A DNA stretch of 64,000 nucleotides, taken from positions 124,001-188,000 of the forward strand of contig CALHRZ010000007.1 of the NCBI GenBank assembly GCA_938038445.1, read 5' to 3'. The stretch comes from an uncultured bacterium. GTDB taxonomy: Bacteria; Verrucomicrobiota; Kiritimatiellia; CAIKKV01. The position numbers and the translations under genes are program-made. Below, one piece after another: positions 9,481-17,286 of this stretch (position 1 is its first letter; each line of letters starts with the position of its first letter). The notes beneath the pieces were generated by a model. The model saw only the letters and a list, made by a program, of their open reading frames with translations, was not told the origin of the DNA and did no database searches.

Positions 9481-11447
9481 ACGTTCAAGATTCAGAGATC
9501 GCCGCCTACTCGCGGGTGATGGAAGCACCGGCCGAGACGGCGGATGGGTTTACATTCCGAACGGCCCTCTGCGCCTTCGGCCTTGGCCTTTTCATGATGC
9601 CGGGCATTCTTTACCTGAACCTCGTGGTCGGGGCCTCTCTTGGACCGGCAGGACCCTGGGTTGCGGTGATCCTGTTCATGGAAGTGATGCGTCGCGCCCG
9701 CCAGGTTGTTCGCCAGCAAGAACTCTTTATTCTTCTGACGATGGCGGGTCTCATGATGAGTTCCCCCTTTTCCGGGCTCCTCTGGAACCAATACCTGGTT
9801 CAGTCCCCCTTTCTTCAGGCGATGGGAATCTCGGATAAGATCCCCCGTTGGGTTGCCCCTCCCGCGAGTTCCGAGTCGTACGCGCTGCGGACTTTTTTCC
9901 ATCGGGACTGGCTTCTGCCGATCGGGCTGATCAGCCTTTCGCTTGTTCTCGCCAATGTGGATCAGTTCGGATTGGGACTTGCGCTCTACTATTTGACCGC
10001 GAAGGTTGAGCGTCTGCCCTTTCCGATGGCGCCCGTGAATGCCATGGGAACGGTCGCGTTGGCCGAGAGTCCAGAAACCAAAGGAGGATGGAAATGGCCG
10101 GCGTTTTCAACCGGCGCGGCCCTCGGCATCGTGTGGGGAGGACTTTACCTGGGAGTGCCCATTCTATCGGAATTGATCACCGGCGTTTCCTTTCAACTCT
10201 TCCCCATCCCTTGGTGGGAAACTTCTCCGATCACCGAGCGTTTTCTCCAGGCGGTGCCGACGGGGATTGCCTTTGACTTGACGCTGTTCATGCTGGGCTT
10301 GGTGATTCCCTTCTGGGCCGCTGTGGGGGGCTTTTTGGGTGTTCTCTTTGCGGTGGCGGCCAATCCGTTTCTGTTCCGTGCAGGAATCCTCAAAACGTGG
10401 ATGCCGGGGATGGACACCGTGCAAACGCAGTTCGCCAATTCGGTGGACTTCTATTTTTCGTTCGGATTGGGAATCAGTTTCTCGGTCGCGCTTATCGGGA
10501 TTTATCAAGCGGTCGGCGCTCTTGTGCAATCCCGCCTGCAGTCCCGATCAGGGGGAGCACAATCCGACGGCGATTCTTTGATGCAGCGGTTTCGAACCTA
10601 TCGGAAGGGGATTTGGCTTGGCGGGTGCATTTATTTGGCGTCCAGTCTATGTTACGGCGTGCTGATCCGCACACTGGTTCCGGAGTTTCCCGTGGGCTTT
10701 CTCGTGATCTACGCGTTGGTCTATGTGCCGATTCTTTCCTATATTTCCGCTCGGCTCATCGGGATTACGGGACGGGGCATAACCATCCCGTTTGTCAACG
10801 AAGCGACTCTTTTGCTCAGTGGCATTCGGGGGATTGCCGTTTGGTTTGCTCCGCTCGGAGGCATGACCCAGACCCACGAGGGAGGCGCCGGCACCTTTCG
10901 CGTCATGGAACTGACGGGCACTCGTTTCCGCTCCATGGTCTGGGCACGCGTGACGGCTCTCCCCGTGATTCTTGTGTTCAGTCTGGTCGCTTCGCAGATG
11001 ATTTGGCGGATGGGCGAAGTGCCGTCGGAAGCCTACCCCTTTGCCCGCAAAATGTGGCAACTGAATGCCCAAAACTCTGCCATTCTCTGGTCTTCCACCT
11101 TAGGGGGCGAGTCGCTCTTCCGAAACGCATGGAATCCCACCTATCTGGCGGCGGGACTGGGCAGCGGTCTGGCGCTTGCGATTCTGTTGTCGGGTTTCCA
11201 AATCCCCGTCAACCTCTTCTATGGACTAATCGCGGGTCTGGGTTCTGCCTTGCCCCATTCGGCGTTGCCGGTCCTGGCGGGAGCCCTTGTGGCCCGCTTT
11301 GTCCTCTGGCGCCGATTTGGCCGGGACCGATGGTTGCGGCTGGCGCCGGTGGTTGTCGCCGGATTTACGTGCGGTCTGGGACTTTCCGGCATGTTCTGCT
11401 TCGGGCTCGTGCTGATTCAAAAAACGATTATGGCCTTGCCGTGGTGA
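9471..11447 (+). CDS. OPT-superfamily-like transporter (DUF6785-like), first of pair
   Basis: 658 residues, about 13-15 predicted membrane helices, no soluble domain of size. The segment YYLTAKVERLPFPMAPVNAMG and a late helix set with GGMTQTHEGGAGTFRVMELT resemble the uncharacterised OPT-like peptide transporters (DUF6785/DUF6784) common in planctomycetes and verrucomicrobia. OPT proteins are secondary, proton-driven importers of oligopeptides or metal chelates. The start overlaps the giant permease stop by 10 nt. A second 656-residue protein of the same class follows at once, so a heteromeric or paired transporter is plausible. Family placement is by motif and topology only. Confidence 0.72.
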   Translation: MRLNVQDSEIAAYSRVMEAPAETADGFTFRTALCAFGLGLFMMPGILYLNLVVGASLGPAGPWVAVILFMEVMRRARQVVRQQELFILLTMAGLMMSSPFSGLLWNQYLVQSPFLQAMGISDKIPRWVAPPASSESYALRTFFHRDWLLPIGLISLSLVLANVDQFGLGLALYYLTAKVERLPFPMAPVNAMGTVALAESPETKGGWKWPAFSTGAALGIVWGGLYLGVPILSELITGVSFQLFPIPWWETSPITERFLQAVPTGIAFDLTLFMLGLVIPFWAAVGGFLGVLFAVAANPFLFRAGILKTWMPGMDTVQTQFANSVDFYFSFGLGISFSVALIGIYQAVGALVQSRLQSRSGGAQSDGDSLMQRFRTYRKGIWLGGCIYLASSLCYGVLIRTLVPEFPVGFLVIYALVYVPILSYISARLIGITGRGITIPFVNEATLLLSGIRGIAVWFAPLGGMTQTHEGGAGTFRVMELTGTRFRSMVWARVTALPVILVFSLVASQMIWRMGEVPSEAYPFARKMWQLNAQNSAILWSSTLGGESLFRNAWNPTYLAAGLGSGLALAILLSGFQIPVNLFYGLIAGLGSALPHSALPVLAGALVARFVLWRRFGRDRWLRLAPVVVAGFTCGLGLSGMFCFGLVLIQKTIMALPW

Positions 11448-11459
11448 AAGGAGATGCGG

Positions 11460-13430
11460 ATGAACCCTTCCCAACGTCCGGCAAACGAAGGAACCGGGCG
11501 AATCCTGAGAAACCTGCTCCTGGGAACCGGGATTCTGTATCTTGGTTTTCGGTACTATTTCTTTGCTGCGATTGAAACGGCTCGCGCCGACTACGGAAGC
11601 GGTGCGGCCCTGACGCCGATCGCGCTGGTCGGAGTCCTGGGCGCGGCAGCCCTTTGCCGGTGGACGCGTAGACTTCCCGCTCTGCTCCGGATCGAACCCC
11701 GCGATATCGCGTTTCTCTTTATCTTTCTGCTGATCGGAGGACCTCTTCTTTTAGGTGTGGTCACGTTTGTTAAAGGCACGACACATGCCTATTATCTGGG
11801 CAACCGAAACGAAGCAGCCCAGACTCTTATGAGCGTTGGGCTTCCCCGCCTTGCGCCCTCGGACGAAGCGCTGGAGACGATTTATCGAGGCCATCCGGAT
11901 GGCCGGATCCAGTGGCAGGACTGGTTTCAGCGTTCTCCGGGCGCCCGCGTGTCGCCGGCGTTGGGGTGGGGGCTCTATTTGTTTTTCTTTCTCGCGCTGT
12001 GCGTTGGACTTGCCTTGGTGTTCGCGCCGCGCTGGGTCCGGGAGGAGCAGCTGGCCTTTCCCATGACACGGGTGGGGGAGCTGTTGGCAAACGGTTACCG
12101 GAGTCCGGTCACCGGCGAACGCCTGGCGTTGTTCAATGCGCCTCCTTTTTGGTTTGGTCTTTTCGGCACGCTTGCCTTCCAACTTGCCACCTATTGGAGC
12201 CCAGGGCTCGAACACCGGGTAGGTTCCTTTGCCGTGCCGGCGGCGCATCCGTTGCTGGGTGCTCTGGATTACGCCTCTCGCCAGTTCTGGTGGCGGCCGG
12301 TCTTTCTCGGCCTTCTTATCCTCTGCCCTCGTCCCATCCTCGGTTCCGCACTGATTTTCCATCTGGCCCTTGTTTTTTTGACGTTGGGGGGATCCGCCCT
12401 GGGCTATCATGGTTTTACAGGGAGCGATCTGCCGGGCGCAACGGTTTTCCCTTTTAAACAGGATCAGCTGATTGGGGGGGCAATGGCACTTTGCCTCTTA
12501 ATGATCTGGCGAGCCCGTGGCGATTTAGCCGCCCAAGCCCATTCCCTCCGGAGGTGGTTTCGTGGCGATTCTCAACCGAAAGGAGCCCCATCACCGGTCG
12601 GTTTGATGTTGGTTCTGTTCTCGCTGGCGGGTTTTGTGGCATGGACGCTCTTTCTCGGGTTTGCCCCCCGCACGATCTTTTTCTTTCTCCTCTGCCTGGT
12701 GCTGGGCGTCATCGTCAACTCCCGGGGCCGAGCCGAGAGCGGGATGCCGCTCATTATTGTTTTTTCCAGTTTTAATCCCCTCACGCTTGTTTCGATTTTG
12801 GGCACACGCCTTTTGGGCGCCGCAACCCTCGCGGCATCCGCTTTGCATGGCTGGCTTTTTTGGAATAACGTTGCGCAGGTGACCCCCAGTCTCTTCGACG
12901 CCCTCAAGCTCGGTGACACGATGCGGCGTTCCTTCCGGTGGTCCTGCGGCATTGCCGTGGCGGCGGTGGCCATCGGCCTTATGCTCGGGGTCGCGATCGT
13001 CTTCCGGGGGGTGTATGCAACGGGAGTGGATCAATGGGACTACCGGTGGGGAAGCGGCAGCTACGAAATGAGCCAAGCCTATCAACTGCTGAAACGGGAG
13101 AGCGGGTTCAACGGTCTTCACGCGGCATACGCGATCGGGGGCGGCCTTTTGGTGCTTCTTTTGGGCGGATTGCGCGCGCTGTATCCCGGGTTTATGCTCC
13201 ATCCCATGGGCTACCTGCTCAGTCTGCATTCCGGACTTCATCACTTCTCGCTTGCCTTGATTCTTGCCTATGTCGTCAAGAGTCTCTGCCTTCACTACGG
13301 AGGAATGAAGGGTTATTTAGCCGTTGTTCCGCTGTTCATCGGGCTGTTGTGCGGACAGATTCTCGGCGCATTGGCCGGGGGCGTGCTCAACCTGGCGCTC
13401 GGCACCTCCGTCTATATTCCTTCCGAATGA
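11460..13430 (+). CDS. OPT-superfamily-like transporter (DUF6785/DUF6784-like), second of pair
   Basis: 656 residues. Two ATGs lie at 11454 and 11460; I chose 11460 because the strong SD AAAGGAG (11447-11453) abuts the first and is 6 nt from the second. Diagnostic features of the DUF6785 class are present: LRIEPRDIAFLFIFLLIGG near residue 77, a periplasmic Trp/Gly-rich loop (IQWQDWFQ), and APRWVREEQLAFPMTRVGE after the next helix. Some 13 helices follow, ending in FHLMHPMGYLLSLH-like sequence (here LHPMGYLLSLHSG). Substrate is not known for this family; peptide uptake is only an analogy with OPT. Sits between the giant permease unit and a second ATPase. Confidence 0.75.
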   Translation: MNPSQRPANEGTGRILRNLLLGTGILYLGFRYYFFAAIETARADYGSGAALTPIALVGVLGAAALCRWTRRLPALLRIEPRDIAFLFIFLLIGGPLLLGVVTFVKGTTHAYYLGNRNEAAQTLMSVGLPRLAPSDEALETIYRGHPDGRIQWQDWFQRSPGARVSPALGWGLYLFFFLALCVGLALVFAPRWVREEQLAFPMTRVGELLANGYRSPVTGERLALFNAPPFWFGLFGTLAFQLATYWSPGLEHRVGSFAVPAAHPLLGALDYASRQFWWRPVFLGLLILCPRPILGSALIFHLALVFLTLGGSALGYHGFTGSDLPGATVFPFKQDQLIGGAMALCLLMIWRARGDLAAQAHSLRRWFRGDSQPKGAPSPVGLMLVLFSLAGFVAWTLFLGFAPRTIFFFLLCLVLGVIVNSRGRAESGMPLIIVFSSFNPLTLVSILGTRLLGAATLAASALHGWLFWNNVAQVTPSLFDALKLGDTMRRSFRWSCGIAVAAVAIGLMLGVAIVFRGVYATGVDQWDYRWGSGSYEMSQAYQLLKRESGFNGLHAAYAIGGGLLVLLLGGLRALYPGFMLHPMGYLLSLHSGLHHFSLALILAYVVKSLCLHYGGMKGYLAVVPLFIGLLCGQILGALAGGVLNLALGTSVYIPSE

Positions 13431-13443
13431 ACGGAGAACGCGA

Positions 13444-14187
13444 ATGGAACGTTCCGAAACCCATGCACGCGTCAAAACGCTTCGGGCAGTCGAAGTCGTC
13501 AAAGAATATCGGACAGCCGCCGGCCTGTTCCGCGCTCTTCAGGGCGTTACGATTGACATCTTTCAGGGCGAGTACGTTTCGATCATGGGCCCTTCCGGTT
13601 CCGGAAAGACCACTTTCTTTAATATGATCGGAGGGTTGCAAAAGGCAACCGGCGGTCGAATCTTCATTGATGATGTGGACATCGCCCGGTTGAGTCCGGA
13701 CGAGCTGGCCTGGCTGCGGTGCCGTAAAATCGGCTACATCTTTCAAACGTACAATCTGATCCCCACCATGTCCGCTTTGGAGAACGTGATGACGCCGTTG
13801 ATCTTTGGGGGGATGTCCGAAGACGCCGCCATGGCCCGCGCGGAAGAGGCCCTTGCCATGGTGGGTTTGGCCGATCGCTGCTTTCATAAGCCCGCTGAAT
13901 TGTCCGGCGGTCAGCAGCAACGGGTTGCCATTGCGCGGGCCTTTGCTCCGAATCCCGCGATTATTCTGGCCGACGAACCCACCGCCAATCTCGACACGAA
14001 GACAGGGGGTGAAATCATTGAATTGATGAGTCGGATGAACCGGCAGGAAGGCGTGACGGTCATCACGGCGACCCACGATTACAAGATGCTGGCCGCCAGC
14101 GATCGGATCTTGTTTATGGAAGATGGGCGCATCACGAAAATCCGGACACGAGACGAATTCGATATTGCCGTCGGACGGATCCTTTGA
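13444..14187 (+). CDS. ABC transporter ATP-binding protein (LolD/MacB type), second copy
   Basis: 247 residues from ATG 13444, which has GGAG 9 nt upstream; an upstream in-frame extension would lie inside the preceding gene. Walker A GPSGSGKTT, Q-loop IFQTYNLIP, signature LSGGQQQRVAIARAF, Walker B IILADEPTANLD and the Thr-His-Asp switch are all intact. It is clearly a paralogue of the ATPase at 3180-3908. No permease of its own is adjacent: its neighbours are the two OPT-like proteins and a sulfatase. It may therefore share the FtsX-like permeases at 3905-9480, forming a heterodimeric ATPase, but that is inference. Confidence 0.92.
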   Translation: MERSETHARVKTLRAVEVVKEYRTAAGLFRALQGVTIDIFQGEYVSIMGPSGSGKTTFFNMIGGLQKATGGRIFIDDVDIARLSPDELAWLRCRKIGYIFQTYNLIPTMSALENVMTPLIFGGMSEDAAMARAEEALAMVGLADRCFHKPAELSGGQQQRVAIARAFAPNPAIILADEPTANLDTKTGGEIIELMSRMNRQEGVTVITATHDYKMLAASDRILFMEDGRITKIRTRDEFDIAVGRIL

Positions 14188-14222
14188 ACATCCTTCCGCA
14201 TCGGGGGGAGGGGTGACTTGCT

Positions 14223-15800
14223 TTGGAAGCGTTGGGGTGGCATTATTTCTCCATGAATCGTCGGCCGAACATTCTGTTTGCATTTGCCGATGACTGGGGC
14301 CGGTATGCCGGCGCCTATGGGCGCATCGAAGGTCCCCGTTCGCTGAATCACCTGCTTCACACCCCGAACTTCGACCGGGTGGCCCGCGAAGGGGTTCTTT
14401 TTACGAATGCCTTCGTCCCCGCGCCTTCCTGCACCCCATGCCGAAGCAGTGTTCTGACCGGCCGCTACTTCTGGCAAACAGGTCGCGGGGCGATTTTACA
14501 AGGGGCCGTATGGGATGACTCCATCCCCTCCTACCCGTTGCTGCTCGAGAAGGCCGGTTATCATATCGGGCATACCTACAAGGTTTGGGCGCCCGGCACC
14601 CCCGCCGACCAACCCCACGGGGGGGCTCGGACCCGCTACTGTCCGGCTGGCGCCCGATTTGGGCAATTTTCTCAGACGGCCACAAGGTTGGCTCTTCAAT
14701 ACGGCTTAGAAGGCGCCAAACAGATTCTGTACGAAGAAACCCGAAAAAATTTCGATGCCTTCCTTGCCGCTCGGCCGAAGGGCGCACCTTTTTGTTACTG
14801 GTGGGGACCCGCCAATACCCACCGGGAGTGGGAACGGGGTTCGGGAAAGGCCTTATGGGGAATTGATCCCGATGCCCTCGAAGGGCGCCTGCCGGCTTTT
14901 CTTCCGGATGTGCCGGAGGTTCGCGAGGATGTGGCTGATTATCTGGGTGAATGTATGGCCGTGGATGGCGGTTTGGGCGTGCTGATCCGGCGCTTGGAAG
15001 AGATCGGCGAACTGGACAACACGCTGGTTGTGGTCAGCGGCGATCATGGAATTCCCGGGTTTCCGCGTGCCAAATGCAATCTCTACGACATCGGGTGTGA
15101 AGTGGCCTTGGCCATCCGATGGCCGGCGCGCATCTCCCCTGGTCGGGTCGTCGACGATATGGTGAATCTGATGGAACTGGCTCCCACATTTCTTCAAGCC
15201 GCCGGCGAACCCCTTCCTCCCGACATGGCAGCCAAAGGGATTCTGGACATTCTCGAGTCCGACCGATCGGGGATCTTTTCTCCCGCTCGCCATCAGGTCG
15301 TCACAGGACGCGAGCGACATGTGGCCGCCGCACGGGAGGGTTTTTTGCCCTATCCTCAGCGTGCAATTCGAACCTCGGATTACCTCTATATTCGCAACTT
15401 CGAACTTGACCGGTGGCCCATGGGCGACCCGCGAGGGCTGGACAATCCCCATACAACCCCTCCGCCTTTTGAAACGCTCTGTCACGATACCTTCATCGCT
15501 TATGCCGACTTGGATGCCAGTCCCACGAAAGCGTGGATGATTCACCATCGGGCCGAATCCTCAGTCCGTTCCCTTTTTGAAATGGGCTTCGGCCGATATC
15601 CGGCTGAGGAGTTGTACGACGTGCGTTCTGATCCCGATCATATGAAGAATCTGGCCCGCGAGCCGGAATTTGCAGCCATCCGCCGGGAATTGGAACAGCG
15701 CCTTATGACCGTCCTCCGGGAACAAGAGGATCCCCGGGTGGTGGAGAGTCCGTGCCGCTTCGAACGTCCTCCATTTACGGGTCCTGTGCAGGGTTGGTGA
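14223..15800 (+). CDS. Sulfatase (formylglycine-dependent, S1 family)
   Basis: 525 residues if started at TTG 14223, which lies 11 nt after GGAGG; ATG 14253 (MNRRPNILFA) is the alternative and matches usual sulfatase N-termini better. The activation motif is Cys-Thr-Pro-Cys-Arg (Cys70 from the TTG start), conforming to the C-x-P-x-R pattern in which the Cys becomes formylglycine. Metal-site Asp residues occur in FADDWGR near the N-terminus and in VVVSGDHGIPGFPRAKC around residue 270. C-terminal YDVRSDPDHMKNLA is the usual sulfatase ending. No signal peptide is seen, unlike most marine S1 enzymes. Substrate cannot be read from sequence. No sulfatase-maturing anSME is in the window. Confidence 0.92.
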   Translation: MEALGWHYFSMNRRPNILFAFADDWGRYAGAYGRIEGPRSLNHLLHTPNFDRVAREGVLFTNAFVPAPSCTPCRSSVLTGRYFWQTGRGAILQGAVWDDSIPSYPLLLEKAGYHIGHTYKVWAPGTPADQPHGGARTRYCPAGARFGQFSQTATRLALQYGLEGAKQILYEETRKNFDAFLAARPKGAPFCYWWGPANTHREWERGSGKALWGIDPDALEGRLPAFLPDVPEVREDVADYLGECMAVDGGLGVLIRRLEEIGELDNTLVVVSGDHGIPGFPRAKCNLYDIGCEVALAIRWPARISPGRVVDDMVNLMELAPTFLQAAGEPLPPDMAAKGILDILESDRSGIFSPARHQVVTGRERHVAAAREGFLPYPQRAIRTSDYLYIRNFELDRWPMGDPRGLDNPHTTPPPFETLCHDTFIAYADLDASPTKAWMIHHRAESSVRSLFEMGFGRYPAEELYDVRSDPDHMKNLAREPEFAAIRRELEQRLMTVLREQEDPRVVESPCRFERPPFTGPVQGW

Positions 15801-15801
15801 A

Positions 15802-17283
15802 ATGAAGAATCTCGAATTCAGAGAAATAGGAAGTCGCCGGGAACTTTTCGTGGATGATTGGCTGATTGATCGGCTGGAGGGGGCCCTTCGCCTTGTTCTT
15901 CACCAGGCCCTGCCTCAGGAGGCCATCCTGGAAACCGACCACCCGTGGGAAGGGTGCATGTCGAACTTCAATACCGTCATCTCTTGCTTCCCTCGCCATC
16001 GCCTCTATTATCGTGGATGGAACGTCCGAGTGGAAAATAGCCGAAAATTGGAAGAAACCCGGCCGCCCACGATCTGTTTGGCCGAAAGCGTGGACGGGCT
16101 CCGATGGGAACGGATTCCCACGCGCCTTTTTGAATATGGCGGATCAAGGGAAAACAACATTGTCTGGATGGGGGCGGGCGAGGATCGGTGGGGCATGCAT
16201 GGATTTTCGCCCTTTATTGACCGCAATCCCGACTGCTCGTCCGATGCGCGGTGGAAAGCCGTTGGCGCTGGCTGGAACCACCCGGGCAAGGGTCTTTTTT
16301 TGATGACTTCTTCGGACGGAATCCAATGGTCTCTTGCCTCCGACCGCCCCTTTCTGGCTTCCTACGCCCATGATTCCCACAACACGGTGCAGTGGAGTCC
16401 GCAAGAGGGATGCTACCGTGCCTATTTTCGCGATCGGATGGAACACGAGGGGAAAAAACTCCGCCTCATCATGACGGCCACTTCGGCGGATATGAAGGAA
16501 TGGAGCGAGATTCAACCGCTGACGTATGATACCGAGGCGCGGCCCGATCATCTTTACACGAATAATATTTTTCCTTATCCGAGAGCTCCACACCTTTGGG
16601 TCGGGTTTCCCGCCCGTTACATCGAGCGTCCTTGGACTCCTTCCATGGACGCACTCCCCGAGCCTGAACATCGCCGGCTCCGCGCTGACGTGAGTCTCCG
16701 CTATGGAACGGCACTCACGGATACCGTCTTCATGTCCAGTCGGGATGGATGCCATTTCCGGCGTTGGAACGAAGCGTTTGTTCGCCCCGGCCTTCGGGAG
16801 AAAGGCTCCTGGACCTATGGGGACGCCTATCTCGCATGGGGACTGCTTGAAACTCCCTCCGCGATTCCGGGCGGTGGGATAGAACTCTCGTTTTACGGCA
16901 CGGAACATTATTGGCGCGGTGAAAAAACGATTCTCCGGCGTTATTCCCTGCGTTTGGACGGTTTTGTTTCCCTTCAAGCGCCTCTTTCGGGAGGGGTCTG
17001 CCTAACCCGGCCTCTCCTTTTTTCAGGCGAACGGCTTTCGATCAACTTTTCGGCGAGTGCGGCGGGCGGCATTCGAGTCGGAATGGAAGACCCCCGGGGA
17101 ACCCCGATTCCCGGCTTCGGACTGGGCGACTGCTGGGAGTGCCTGGGCGATTCGGTTGACTATACCGTGCGGTGGAAGAGAGGGGAGGAAGTCTCCCGAT
17201 TGTCCGGTCATCCTGTTCGGCTTCGGTTCGAAATCCGAGACGCCGATTTGTACAGTTTCCAATTTGGTCCGGCGAAGCGCTAG
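15802..17283 (+). CDS. Five-bladed beta-propeller glycosidase-like protein
   Basis: 493 residues beginning 1 nt after the sulfatase stop, without its own SD, so probably translationally coupled. The opening ELFVDDWLID followed by a long region with repeated W/D-rich strands (TSSDGIQWS, FMSSRDGCHFRRW) matches planctomycete and verrucomicrobial proteins with GH32/GH43-like five-bladed propellers. The C-terminal ~110 residues (LSINFSASAAGGIRVGMED onward) look like a beta-sandwich. Catalytic acids cannot be assigned with confidence. No signal peptide. Position directly after a sulfatase suggests work on a desulfated glycan. It converges with the C25 peptidase gene, only 3 nt apart. Confidence 0.75.
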   Translation: MKNLEFREIGSRRELFVDDWLIDRLEGALRLVLHQALPQEAILETDHPWEGCMSNFNTVISCFPRHRLYYRGWNVRVENSRKLEETRPPTICLAESVDGLRWERIPTRLFEYGGSRENNIVWMGAGEDRWGMHGFSPFIDRNPDCSSDARWKAVGAGWNHPGKGLFLMTSSDGIQWSLASDRPFLASYAHDSHNTVQWSPQEGCYRAYFRDRMEHEGKKLRLIMTATSADMKEWSEIQPLTYDTEARPDHLYTNNIFPYPRAPHLWVGFPARYIERPWTPSMDALPEPEHRRLRADVSLRYGTALTDTVFMSSRDGCHFRRWNEAFVRPGLREKGSWTYGDAYLAWGLLETPSAIPGGGIELSFYGTEHYWRGEKTILRRYSLRLDGFVSLQAPLSGGVCLTRPLLFSGERLSINFSASAAGGIRVGMEDPRGTPIPGFGLGDCWECLGDSVDYTVRWKRGEEVSRLSGHPVRLRFEIRDADLYSFQFGPAKR

Positions 17284-17286
17284 CGG

